From Spirobacillus cienkowskii (GTDB lineage: Bacteria; Bdellovibrionota_B; Oligoflexia; Silvanigrellales; Silvanigrellaceae), in the NCBI RefSeq assembly GCF_037081835.1, contig NZ_CP146516.1, positions 2,045,577 to 2,109,576 of the forward strand: a stretch of 64,000 bases of DNA, in the 5' to 3' direction. Below are positions 19,655 through 28,130 of the stretch, piece by piece (positions within the stretch are counted from its first letter, which is position 1; the number at the start of each line of letters is the position of its first letter). The translations under genes and the position numbers were made by a program. The notes under the pieces were generated by a model. That model ran no database searches, had not been told where the DNA came from, and was given only the letters and a program-made list of their open reading frames with translations.

Positions 19655-21376
19655 TTATGATTCTTGCCGCAAATTCTTTCTGAGAACTTTTCCGATTGGA
19701 GTTTTTGGTAGCTCTGTTTTAAATTCTATAACTTTTGGAACCTTATATTGAGTGATAAATTTTTGACAATGCTCAATCACTTCTGATTCTGTAAGGGCAG
19801 GGTCTTTTTTGACAATAACAGCTTTAACGGCCTCGCCTGTTTTTGAGTTTGGCACACCAACCACAGCAACTTCGGCAACTCCAGCAATTTTTGCTATACA
19901 ATCTTCGACTTCGTTAGGATACACATTAAAGCCACTAACAAGTATTAGATCCTTTTTACGATCGACAATTTTAATATAGCCATCCCGATCCATCACGCCA
20001 ACATCGCCAGTAAGCAACCAATTTCCTTTAAAACATTTTGTTGTTTCTTCTGGTCGTTGCCAATAGCCTTTCATCACTTGCGGGCCTCGCACAGCAATTT
20101 CACCTTGTTCACCTAAAGGAACAACCTCACCATTATCATCGAGCAATACCACATCGGTACTTGGCACAGGCAGTCCTACGGTATCAATTTTAACAACACC
20201 ATTAATAGGATTAAACGATACAACAGGAGACGCCTCAGTTAATCCAAAACCTTCAACAACCGAAGTTTTTGTAATTTTTTCCCATCTTTCAGCAACAGCG
20301 TGATGCAAAGAGGCTCCGCCTGCAATGGAACATTTTAAATATTGAGGAGGATTTTCATAAAACCATTTCTCATTGAGTAAACCATTAAATAATGTATTGA
20401 CACCCGAAGTCCAAGATATTTTTTTACGAGCAATTGCTTTTTGTAAATTGGTAAGTGGTCTGGGGTTTGGAATTAGCACACTTTCTGCGCCGCAGTAATA
20501 AAAACTCAATAAATTTACTGTAAAAGCAAAAATATGATACAACGGCAATACAGATAAAATCACTTCGTCGCCAAAAACAATTTTTGATTTGCCCATCTCT
20601 AAAATTTGATACACGTTTGCCATTAAATTTCGATGTGTTAACATTGCACCTTTGCTAACTCCAGTGGTGCCTCCTGTGTATTGTAATGCGCACAAATCAT
20701 CTAACGTAACAGATTGCCAATAATTTTTTACCGCAATATTTTTTGCATTTAGTATTTTTAAACCTTGATCTATAGCATTTGGTAACGGCTCAAAATAAAC
20801 TTCGCACTTTGGTACTTGTTTTTTAACATACTTTAACACAAGCTTAACAAGATTTTTCTTAAAAAAAGGTAAAAAATCAGCAATGCTTACAAGTATAACT
20901 TTTTTAATATCTGTATTTGGAATAACATCTTTAAGTTTATCGGCAAATAAATCCATAATAATTAAAACTTTTGCACCACTATCTTTAAATTGGTGTTCCA
21001 TTTCAAATGTTGTGTACAATGGATTTGTATTAACAACAACCGCTCCAGCTTTAAAACAACCAAACACTGCTAAAGGATAAGACAGGCAATTGGGCATTTG
21101 AATTGCAATTCGATCACCTTTTTGAATATCAAGTACTTCTCTTAAATAAACAGCGAACGCATCACTTAATAAATTTATTTCAGAATAAGAAAAAGCCCCT
21201 TCAATTCCATTAGGTAAAACAAGACTGCATGCAGTTTTGCTGTTCCACTTTACAGAAGTTTTAGTAATCATATCAGCTAAATTTGAGAACTCAAATGCTG
21301 GTATCTCTAGGTTAGTACCCTCACCATAATGAGATTGCCATGGACGCTCTTTACATTCTATATTCCAACCAGTCAT
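19655..21376 (-). CDS. fadD: Long-chain fatty acid-CoA ligase (FadD type)
   Basis: The 573-residue AMP-forming acyl-CoA synthetase has the P-loop YTGGTTGVSKGAMLTHRNL near residue 230, the adenine motif EGFGLTEASP near 350, TGDVGVMDRDGYIKIVDRKKD near 440-460 and the C-terminal catalytic Lys region ELPKTPIGKVLRK. It activates long-chain fatty acids for beta-oxidation or lipid synthesis. I start at ATG 21374-21376 because GAGGAG is 7 bases upstream; the frame is open 15 codons further. It lies divergent from the flagellar cluster, with about 330 bp between. Confidence 0.92.
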   Translation of the reverse strand: MTGWNIECKERPWQSHYGEGTNLEIPAFEFSNLADMITKTSVKWNSKTACSLVLPNGIEGAFSYSEINLLSDAFAVYLREVLDIQKGDRIAIQMPNCLSYPLAVFGCFKAGAVVVNTNPLYTTFEMEHQFKDSGAKVLIIMDLFADKLKDVIPNTDIKKVILVSIADFLPFFKKNLVKLVLKYVKKQVPKCEVYFEPLPNAIDQGLKILNAKNIAVKNYWQSVTLDDLCALQYTGGTTGVSKGAMLTHRNLMANVYQILEMGKSKIVFGDEVILSVLPLYHIFAFTVNLLSFYYCGAESVLIPNPRPLTNLQKAIARKKISWTSGVNTLFNGLLNEKWFYENPPQYLKCSIAGGASLHHAVAERWEKITKTSVVEGFGLTEASPVVSFNPINGVVKIDTVGLPVPSTDVVLLDDNGEVVPLGEQGEIAVRGPQVMKGYWQRPEETTKCFKGNWLLTGDVGVMDRDGYIKIVDRKKDLILVSGFNVYPNEVEDCIAKIAGVAEVAVVGVPNSKTGEAVKAVIVKKDPALTESEVIEHCQKFITQYKVPKVIEFKTELPKTPIGKVLRKNLRQES

Positions 21377-21710
21377 CTTAGCTCTCCTCTGCGCAATACT
21401 AGATGAGTTGTATAAAAACACGGAAGTGCGTTAATTTCAACGTTAAAAAACTTTAATTTAAAAAAAACATAAAAAAAATCAATTTTGTTAATTTACTTTA
21501 CAAAAAAAAGTATCCATTAAAATTAAAAAATTTAATAAAAGCATAATGCAAAAAATTTACCTATTATTGGTAATTTATTCCTAGTGCAAATTTACTGCAA
21601 CATTTTATTTCCTAATTTTAAATAATTTTTGACTAAAAACAAATATTTTTCCTGTTAAGTTTTTAAAAAAAAAGTTATTGTTAACCATTATAATAATAAG
21701 GAGTCACACT

Positions 21711-22076
21711 ATGAGTATCAATAATGTAAAAAACTCACCATCTATTATTAACCCCAATGCAAATCAAACTTCAGAAGCAACAAAGCCCGATCGCATTAAT
21801 ACAAAAAAAGGAGCAAATGCTTACGCCAAAGCAAATCAGCCTCCTAGTTTAAAAGATGCTGCAAATGTCCAAATTTCACAACGTGCTAAAGAATTAAGCA
21901 TGGCTAAAAAGATAGCAGAAGAAACTCCAGACATTCGCGAAGAAAAAGTTGCTCAATTTAAAGACAAACTTAACAAAGGTGAATACAAGGTGGATGCCGA
22001 AAAAGTAGCCGATGCAATTTTGCGCGAAACATTTAAAGACGAAGTTGCTAAAGAACCCGAAACAGTTTTAAGTTAA
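21711..22076 (+). CDS. flgM: Anti-sigma-28 factor FlgM
   Basis: The 121-residue protein carries the FlgM domain in its second half (VQISQRAKELSMAKKIAEE ... IREEKVAQFKDKLNKGEYKVDAEKVADAIL). FlgM binds the flagellar sigma factor until the hook-basal body is complete and is then exported. ATAAGGAG lies 8 bases before ATG 21711. An upstream in-frame ATG at 21678 has no ribosome binding site. It heads flgM-flgN-flgK-flgL. I saw no clear sigma-28 promoter in the AT-rich 290 bp before it. Confidence 0.85.
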   Translation: MSINNVKNSPSIINPNANQTSEATKPDRINTKKGANAYAKANQPPSLKDAANVQISQRAKELSMAKKIAEETPDIREEKVAQFKDKLNKGEYKVDAEKVADAILRETFKDEVAKEPETVLS

Positions 22077-22106
22077 TAACTTTTTTAATAAAGTGATAAT
22101 AAAATT

Positions 22107-22685
22107 ATGGATGAGTTAACAAACCTAATCATTCAATTTAACGAAATTTTAAAAAAACAAATTGCTGTGTATTTAGATTTTTTACCTATTCTAAATGAAG
22201 AAGAACAAGCAATTGAAGAATATAATATTACGTCTTTAGAAAAAGTGGTCATCTTAAAAGACCAACATTCAAGAATTGCACAAAATATCGAAGAAAAAAG
22301 AATTTCAATTCTTAAAAAAATTTGTTATATGATTGCATTCGATGCAAGAGGTCAAAAGCTTTCCTTAAAATTATTTCGTATTGCTTTTTCAACATATCTT
22401 AAAAATATACAGCCATTGATAAATTTAGAAACATACACAAAACTTCAAGAGCAAGAAAATAATTTCAAAGAAATTGCCAACGAATTTGAAAATACTTTTA
22501 TAACAATTTATCCAAGAATATTTAGAAACGAAATTATTCTTAAAAAATTATTAAAAAGCGTAACAATGTCAATAAATTTATTTCAATCAGAAGCAGATGT
22601 TGGCATGAATTATGATTCTTTTGGTAAAGCACAATCTCTTACAAATAAAACACAAACCATCTCGTCAATGCGAATAAAGGCGTAA
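22107..22685 (+). CDS. flgN: FlgN-like flagellar export chaperone
   Basis: The 192-residue, mostly helical protein has an N-terminal FlgN pattern (LTNLIIQFNEILKKQIAVYLDFLPILNEEEQAIEEYNITSLE). FlgN chaperones the hook-filament junction proteins FlgK and FlgL. Sequence similarity in this family is low; the call rests on the helix pattern and on position between flgM and flgK. It ends one base before flgK starts. Confidence 0.7.
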   Translation: MDELTNLIIQFNEILKKQIAVYLDFLPILNEEEQAIEEYNITSLEKVVILKDQHSRIAQNIEEKRISILKKICYMIAFDARGQKLSLKLFRIAFSTYLKNIQPLINLETYTKLQEQENNFKEIANEFENTFITIYPRIFRNEIILKKLLKSVTMSINLFQSEADVGMNYDSFGKAQSLTNKTQTISSMRIKA

Positions 22686-22686
22686 C

Positions 22687-24114
22687 ATGGTTGCAACCTT
22701 ACAACATATTTTAAATTTAGGCAGCGAATCACTCCAAAATTCGAGAGTTGGAGTTGATGTCACGGGTCATAATATTACCAACGCACAAACTCCAGGTTAC
22801 AGCCGCCAAATTGTGAATTTAGAAACAAAGTACCCTATAGAATATGGTTTGCAAATTTTTGGTGATGGAGCGCGCATTCAAAGTATTCGCAGAGCGCATG
22901 ATAAATTTGTTGAGGGACAATTACGCAGAGAAGTTCAAGAACAAAGTCGCACAGAAACCCTCGCCGAAGGATTAAAAAAACTAGAAAGCTTTTTTAATCC
23001 AGATTTAACTTCAACAATTCGCGACAGATTTACATCATTTAATAATTCTATGAGAGAGTTGGCTAATTTTCCAGAAGAACCTTCTGTTAGAATTAACACC
23101 ATAGAAAGCGCAAAAAGCCTTGCGCAAGCATTTAACTCTACGCATTCAAGAGTTGTACAAGTACAAACCGATGCCAACGAAGAATTGCGACAAATCATTG
23201 CAGCAGTAAATCAAAAAATTGCCGAAGTTGCAAAACTCAATCGAGAAATTCGCGAAATGGGAGCAGCAAATTTATCTGATGTGAATGACCTCGAAGACAG
23301 ACGCGATAAAATTATAAAAGAAATCGGCAGCATTGTTGATATTAACGTATACAAAGACAATAACGAACAAATTACCATACGAGGGCCAGCAGAATGTTTA
23401 CTTGTAGAAGGAAATCTTGCCTCTCGTTTTAAAATTGAAGACATTTATACTCCAAAACATATGCCAGATATTGTTGTGTCAGAATTTGACAAAGAGCGTT
23501 ACTTTGACATGACGCGTAGTATTAAAACAGGAAAAATGGGAGCGCTGTTACAAATTCGCGATAAATATGCTCAAGGAGTTCGAGACGAAGTGAATGCTTT
23601 GGCAAAAGGATTTGGCGATTCTTTTAATACTATTCACGAAAAAGGTTATGGAATTTTTGATATGCGAGAATCAAGTGGCCGAAAGTTTTTTGATGGACTT
23701 GATGGCCCAGGAGAGCCTGCTCAAGATATAGAGGTGGAACTCGGAATTGTTTACAATCCAAATGCAATTAGTGCTTCGATGTCTAGCATGACACCTGGTG
23801 ATAACGTAGTTGCAAATCAGCTTATAAAACTTTTTTATGAACCAATTTTTGATGATGAAACAACAACCATCACTAGTTTTTATGATAAAATGATCAGTAA
23901 ACTTGGTATTGCAACACTCAAAACCAAAGAAGAAGCCACTGCTTCACAAATTATTTATGATAGACTAAAAGCCCAAAGAGAAACTGTTGCCGGAGTTTCA
24001 TTAGATGATGAAGCAGCAAATCTACTAAAGTACCAACATTTATTTACAGCAAGTTCGCGAGTGATTACAACTGCAGACGAAATGTATAAAACAGTTTTAG
24101 ATTTAAAAAGATAG
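22687..24114 (+). CDS. flgK: Flagellar hook-associated protein 1, FlgK
   Basis: The 475-residue protein has the conserved N-terminal rod-type motif (GVDVTGHNITNAQTPGYSRQ at about 24-43), the FlgK helical region (SFNNSMRELANFPEEPSVR, LNREIREMG, DLEDRRDKII) and the C-terminal axial motif EAANLLKYQHLFTASSRVITTADEM. It forms the hook-filament junction outside the cell. The start codon follows the flgN stop by one base and AAGG precedes it. Confidence 0.95.
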   Translation: MVATLQHILNLGSESLQNSRVGVDVTGHNITNAQTPGYSRQIVNLETKYPIEYGLQIFGDGARIQSIRRAHDKFVEGQLRREVQEQSRTETLAEGLKKLESFFNPDLTSTIRDRFTSFNNSMRELANFPEEPSVRINTIESAKSLAQAFNSTHSRVVQVQTDANEELRQIIAAVNQKIAEVAKLNREIREMGAANLSDVNDLEDRRDKIIKEIGSIVDINVYKDNNEQITIRGPAECLLVEGNLASRFKIEDIYTPKHMPDIVVSEFDKERYFDMTRSIKTGKMGALLQIRDKYAQGVRDEVNALAKGFGDSFNTIHEKGYGIFDMRESSGRKFFDGLDGPGEPAQDIEVELGIVYNPNAISASMSSMTPGDNVVANQLIKLFYEPIFDDETTTITSFYDKMISKLGIATLKTKEEATASQIIYDRLKAQRETVAGVSLDDEAANLLKYQHLFTASSRVITTADEMYKTVLDLKR

Positions 24115-24143
24115 TTTAAAAGCTTAAGTAATAAGGAGGTGAT

Positions 24144-25052
24144 ATGGCCATTCAACCTCGTATATCAGAACAATATCGATACGGAACAACCCTCGATCGC
24201 ATTGGCAATGTAAAAGCAATGGCTGATGACGTTAACGAAACAGCTATTTCTGGTAGAAAATTAAAAAGAATTAGTGATGATCCCGTTGCAACAATTAGAG
24301 TACTAAGAAATAGAACACGCATTACAAATCTCGATCAATTTAGAAAAACTTTAGATTTTGGTAGAGGATATTTAGCTAAAACAGAAGACGCGCTTTCTTC
24401 TATTTATGAATCGTTAATTCGAGCAAAAGAACTCTCTATTCAACAATCAACAAGCATTTATGATGAACCCTCACAAAAAGCTGTGGCAGAAGAAATTCGC
24501 CAAATTTTAAATCATGTGATTATTTTAGGTAACACCACCTATGATGACAAATATGTATTTGGTGGCTTTCAAACCACACAACCTCCTGTTTCGCCAGATG
24601 GTCATTACCTAGGCGATGATGGTTTTATTTTTGTACAAGTTGATGAAGATAGTTTTAGAGCAATTAATATTAGTGGTCGAGAAGTGTTTGATGTGCCTGC
24701 AAGCCACGAAGGTAAAAGACCTCCGCTTGTTAAAATTTTAGAAAATATGTATGATTCTTTGTACATTTGGGACAAAGAAAAGTTGCATCAATCTATGGTC
24801 GATTTAGACTCTGCAATGAATTCTGTTGTTTCTATAACCGCTTCTTTGGGGGCAAGACGTGTTGCGTTAGAAGATGTATCTGAACGTCTTGATCGCGGCG
24901 AATCACAACTTCACAGTGATAACAATAATCTAGAAGCTGCAGATATGGTAAAATCGGCGCTCGATCTCAGAAGAGCAGAGCACGCATTAGGTTTTACTCT
25001 ACAAGCAAGCTCAAAGATGTTAACCCCATCGTTACTTGAGTTTTTAAAATAA
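24144..25052 (+). CDS. flgL: Flagellar hook-associated protein 3, FlgL
   Basis: The 302-residue flagellin-like protein has N-terminal (ISEQYRYGTTLDRI, SGRKLKRISDDPVATIRVLRNR) and C-terminal (ALDLRRAEHALGFTLQASSKMLTPSLLEFLK) helices typical of FlgL. It forms the second ring of the hook-filament junction. A strong AAGGAGGTGAT ribosome binding site precedes ATG 24144. It ends the flg cluster; flagellin and csrA/fliW are not in the window. Confidence 0.93.
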   Translation: MAIQPRISEQYRYGTTLDRIGNVKAMADDVNETAISGRKLKRISDDPVATIRVLRNRTRITNLDQFRKTLDFGRGYLAKTEDALSSIYESLIRAKELSIQQSTSIYDEPSQKAVAEEIRQILNHVIILGNTTYDDKYVFGGFQTTQPPVSPDGHYLGDDGFIFVQVDEDSFRAINISGREVFDVPASHEGKRPPLVKILENMYDSLYIWDKEKLHQSMVDLDSAMNSVVSITASLGARRVALEDVSERLDRGESQLHSDNNNLEAADMVKSALDLRRAEHALGFTLQASSKMLTPSLLEFLK

Positions 25053-25098
25053 AGTTTTTTTAAAAAATTTTATTTTAAAAACTGATTTAGGAGAAAAA

Positions 25099-25707
25099 AT
25101 GAAAATATCCATTATTTCTGGAAGCCACCGAAAAAATTCGGAATCAGAAAAAGTTGCTCGTTACATTATTAAAGAAATTCATTCTAAGCTTGCTTTTTTA
25201 ACACATTTTGTTTCACTTGCAGAAAATCCTATTCCATTATTTGATGAAGATTTTTTTAATCCAAACAGCGCAAAATGGAATAAAGCTTGGGCGCCAATTG
25301 CACAGGAACTACAGTCATCTGATGGAATTATAATTGTCTCTCCAGAATGGCATGGCATGGTACCTTCGGGATTAAAAAACTTTTTGTTACTTAGCAGCGC
25401 AAAAGAAATTGGTCACAAGCCAGGATTGATTGTTACGGTTAGCGCCGGAACCGGGGGCGCTTATCCTGTGTTAGAATTGCGATCAAGCGGATACAAAAAC
25501 TCCCGAATTTGTTACATTCCAGAACATGTTATTATAAGAGATTGCACACATGTGCTTAATAAAGACACACCAGAAAGCACAAGCGACACCGACATGAGAA
25601 AACGGATCGAATACGCATTAAACATTTTTGCACAGTACATGAAAGCATTAAAACTTGTCCGCGATAGCGGCACCATTGACCATGCTACTTTTCCACATGG
25701 AATGTAA
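25099..25707 (+). CDS. NAD(P)H-dependent FMN reductase-type flavoprotein
   Basis: The 202-residue flavodoxin-fold protein has the phosphate loop SGSHRKNSES at residues 6-15 and SPEWHGMVPSGLKNFLLL near 78, the signature of the FMN_red family, plus TVSAGTGGAYPVLELR. Such proteins reduce flavins, quinones or azo compounds. AGGAG precedes the ATG. It follows flgL by 46 bp but has no evident link to flagella. Confidence 0.85.
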   Translation: MKISIISGSHRKNSESEKVARYIIKEIHSKLAFLTHFVSLAENPIPLFDEDFFNPNSAKWNKAWAPIAQELQSSDGIIIVSPEWHGMVPSGLKNFLLLSSAKEIGHKPGLIVTVSAGTGGAYPVLELRSSGYKNSRICYIPEHVIIRDCTHVLNKDTPESTSDTDMRKRIEYALNIFAQYMKALKLVRDSGTIDHATFPHGM

Positions 25708-25944
25708 TTCCTTTAAATGTATTAATTTGATAATCAATTTATTTTAAAATTATAAGCTTTAAATTTAATAATTATTCCTTCATATTTTTATCCATATAAT
25801 TTTTTATTTTATTTAATAAGCAATTAAAAGATTTTTTGTTTTCTACACTCAAAAAACTATCGTTTTTATCCTCTACTTGACAAAAACAAAATTATTAAGT
25901 TAGCTTTTTGCGTTACTTAATTCTTGCTAATTTTAATTTGAGTA
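25708..25944. other. AT-rich intergenic region
   Basis: There is no gene and I see no clear promoter or terminator. A direct TTGAC match (about 25877) has no good partner box. Confidence 0.5.
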
Positions 25945-26970
25945 ATGATTATGACAGAAAATTTTTTAAGTACAGAATATATTGAATTTTTAGAAAACCT
26001 TAAAGACAACGTAAAAAGTTCAAGGTTAAAGGCCGTAAGAGCCGTTAACAGTGAGCTTATCCTTTTATATCATAAAATTGGTACAGAAATTTTAAAAAAG
26101 CAAAATAGCCTTGGTTGGGGTTCTAAAGTCATCGATCGATTAAGCAAAGATCTGATAGCTACCTTCCCAGATATGAAGGGTTTTAGCCCAAGAAATTTAA
26201 AATATATGCGCCTATTTTCCGATAATTATCAAGATGTTATATTTGTGCAGCAACTTGCTGCACAATTGCCTTGGTTCCATATTGTCACAATCTTAGAAAG
26301 ATTAAAAACACCAGAAGAACGAGCCTTTTATATAAAAAATTCGTTAGAACACAGCTGGTCTCGTAGTGTTTTAACAAATCAAATTGACACGAATCTTTTT
26401 TCTAGACAAGGAAAAGCCATTTCTAATTTTAAGGATAAACTACCATCTCATCAATATGAACTCACGCAACAAACATTAAAAGATCCATATGTTTTTGATT
26501 TTTTAAGCATTGGAAATGAAGCATATGAAAGAGAATTAGAAACTTCTCTTATTCGCCATATGGAAAAATTTTTAATTGAATTAGGTTCTGGATTTGCTTT
26601 TGTGGGAAGGCAATATCATGTAGAAATTGGTGGAGATGATTTTTATATTGATCTCTTAATGTATCATTTAAAGCTTAGGTCATTTATTGTAATTGAATTA
26701 AAAACAGATAAATTTAAACCAGAATATGCGGGTAAAATAAATTTTTATTTGTCAGCTATAGATGAATTATTAAAGCACCCAAGCGATAACCCATCAATTG
26801 GACTCATTTTGTGCAAAACTAAAAATCAAGTACAAGCAGAATATGCTTTGCGAGATCTGAGTAAACCAATTGGTCTTGCAGAATATAGACTTAATGAAGC
26901 TCTTCCAGAAGATATTAAAACAAATCTTCCAACAATTGAAGAATTAGAGCATGAGCTAAAGCAAGAGTGA
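25945..26970 (+). CDS. YhcG-family PD-(D/E)XK nuclease (DUF1016)
   Basis: The 341-residue protein has the YhcG architecture: an N-terminal DUF1016 domain (residues about 10-160, with YHKIGTEILKKQ, GFSPRNLKYMRLF and LPWFHIVTILERLK) and a C-terminal PD-(D/E)XK nuclease domain (FVGRQYHVEIGGDDFYIDLLMYHLKLRSFIVIELK, with the Asp and E-x-K of the fold). Family members are predicted nucleases often found in restriction or defence neighbourhoods. It stands alone on the plus strand, facing the HTH gene; a 13-bp hairpin lies between them. The window holds a second, broken YhcG gene at 47.9-49.0 kb. Confidence 0.88.
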   Translation: MIMTENFLSTEYIEFLENLKDNVKSSRLKAVRAVNSELILLYHKIGTEILKKQNSLGWGSKVIDRLSKDLIATFPDMKGFSPRNLKYMRLFSDNYQDVIFVQQLAAQLPWFHIVTILERLKTPEERAFYIKNSLEHSWSRSVLTNQIDTNLFSRQGKAISNFKDKLPSHQYELTQQTLKDPYVFDFLSIGNEAYERELETSLIRHMEKFLIELGSGFAFVGRQYHVEIGGDDFYIDLLMYHLKLRSFIVIELKTDKFKPEYAGKINFYLSAIDELLKHPSDNPSIGLILCKTKNQVQAEYALRDLSKPIGLAEYRLNEALPEDIKTNLPTIEELEHELKQE

Positions 26971-27002
26971 ACCACTCGCCCCTATAAGCGCGAGTGGTTC
27001 AC
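26967..27002. terminator. Hairpin between convergent genes
   Basis: A perfect 13-bp stem (GTGAACCACTCGC / GCGAGTGGTTCAC) encloses a 10-base loop. It begins in the stop codon of the YhcG gene and ends 11 bp before the stop of the convergent HTH gene. No T-run follows on either strand, so termination efficiency is uncertain. Confidence 0.6.
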
Positions 27003-27013
27003 ATAGATCAATA

Positions 27014-27502
27014 TTATGCGATTAGTTTTTCAATTCGTTCAAAATAACCATCATCATCTCCTTTACTCAAATTAGAAAGAGCGGTGACAACAGGGCTTCC
27101 ACACGCTTCCAAAATAAAATACACAGCAAGACTGTGTTGAATTTGAGTAGAAATTTTATTTTCACCACTCAACTGTAAAGACACAGCGGCCTCGCTAACT
27201 CCCAAAGCACGCGATAACTTACTTTGTTTAATGTCAAACAAACGCATTAAAAAACGTAATTCCACAGCCCCCATTTCAAATTCATTAGAAAGAACTTTTT
27301 TTAAATATTTCTTTGACTGTTCTTTCATTAATCGATCTTCTTCATAAGGCTTGAAAACGATTGAGTTATCTTCTTTTAACGCATTTAGACTTACAAGGAC
27401 ACGAACCTGTGAAGCTCCTAACACGGTTTTAAATTCATAAGGAATTTCAACCCAAAGAGGTTCTTGGTCTTTTGTTAAGTTTTCTAGAATATTGTAGCTC
27501 AT
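27014..27502 (-). CDS. HTH-domain protein (antitoxin/XRE-like regulator)
   Basis: The 162-residue protein has a C-terminal helix-turn-helix (MRLFDIKQSKLSRALGVSEAAVSLQLSG, about 95-125) and an N-terminal part with an extended strand and a charged helix. The layout is like MqsA/HigA-type antitoxin regulators but the identity is not certain. ATG 27500-27502 is chosen because GGAGAG is 6 bases upstream; the frame runs 17 codons further to 27553. Palindromes upstream suggest autoregulation. The neighbour at 27652 is divergent. Confidence 0.65.
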   Translation of the reverse strand: MSYNILENLTKDQEPLWVEIPYEFKTVLGASQVRVLVSLNALKEDNSIVFKPYEEDRLMKEQSKKYLKKVLSNEFEMGAVELRFLMRLFDIKQSKLSRALGVSEAAVSLQLSGENKISTQIQHSLAVYFILEACGSPVVTALSNLSKGDDDGYFERIEKLIA

Positions 27503-27518
27503 ATAAGCTCTCCTATAT

Positions 27519-27586
27519 CTTAATTTAATTAAGTTATAAGTTGATATTATCATCGGTTTATATTATAATATATTAATTGAGTTAAG
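27519..27586. promoter_or_regulatory. Possible operator of the HTH gene (two related palindromic sites)
   Basis: CTTAATTTAATTAAG at 27519-27533 has perfect 7-bp arms. ATTAATTGAGTTAAG at about 27572-27586 is a degenerate copy. They lie in the divergent promoter region just upstream of the HTH gene, where an autorepressor would bind. The sites are AT-rich, so chance is possible. Confidence 0.35.
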
Positions 27587-27651
27587 TAAAGTGGATTTTG
27601 CCATTTTTTTGGGAGTTCTGACATGATTTACAATAATATTTTGGAAAAAAG

Positions 27652-28077
27652 GTGATTTTCCTACCGTTGGATGAGGCCGACGCTAAACACTGGTTAAAGC
27701 TGTTTATGCAAGAATATCAAAAAGGAGAGTTTGATTATTCTAAATGGATACAAATCAAAAGACATGCGTATGCTGATTATCCTTGCCGCGAATTAACAGA
27801 AAGAATCATATTAAAATCAATGAATCATATCATAAATATCGTAACTAATTACACACAGGAACCTAATAGTTATATTATATATTCACAAGACAAGGATGCT
27901 ATCCCTCCAACGCAACAAGAAGATCTTGAAATCATTATAAATTTTAACAAGGCAGGTAAAGGTACTATTGTAAGTGCTTGGAGAGAAAATTCTCCTAAAA
28001 ATTGCTGTTGTACAAAGTTAAATCTAAGGAGAAATAGATTACCTTGCAAATATCTCTTGAATTCAAGAAGACTGTGA
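27652..28077 (+). CDS. Unknown protein, divergent from HTH regulator
   Basis: The 141-residue protein starts at GTG 27652 with GGA about 6 bases upstream. The first 105 residues (DEADAKHWLKLFMQEYQKGEFDYSKW..., ending in IIINFNKAGKGTIVSAWR) look like one globular alpha/beta domain. The last 35 residues are basic and hold a CCC cluster (NCCCTKLNLRRNRLPCKYLL). No family is recognised. Pairing with a divergent HTH gene is the arrangement of some toxin-antitoxin loci, but nothing in the sequence proves that. Confidence 0.5.
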   Translation: MIFLPLDEADAKHWLKLFMQEYQKGEFDYSKWIQIKRHAYADYPCRELTERIILKSMNHIINIVTNYTQEPNSYIIYSQDKDAIPPTQQEDLEIIINFNKAGKGTIVSAWRENSPKNCCCTKLNLRRNRLPCKYLLNSRRL

Positions 28078-28119
28078 GTAGGTAAAAACACAGCGTTGTC
28101 GGTGTGTTTCTACCTACTC
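28076..28119. terminator. Long hairpin between convergent genes
   Basis: A 17-bp stem with one mismatch (28076-28092 with 28103-28119; arms GAGTAGGTA..AACACA) encloses a 10-base loop. It overlaps the stop codon of the plus-strand gene and lies 11 bp from the stop of the minus-strand lipoprotein gene. No T-run is present on either side. It likely acts as a bidirectional terminator. Confidence 0.55.
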
Positions 28120-28130
28120 AAGATGAAGAT

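Noticed and set aside
21422..21710. Sigma-28 promoter before flgM
   Set aside because: No TAAA and GCCGATAA-like pair with proper spacing was found in this AT-rich stretch.
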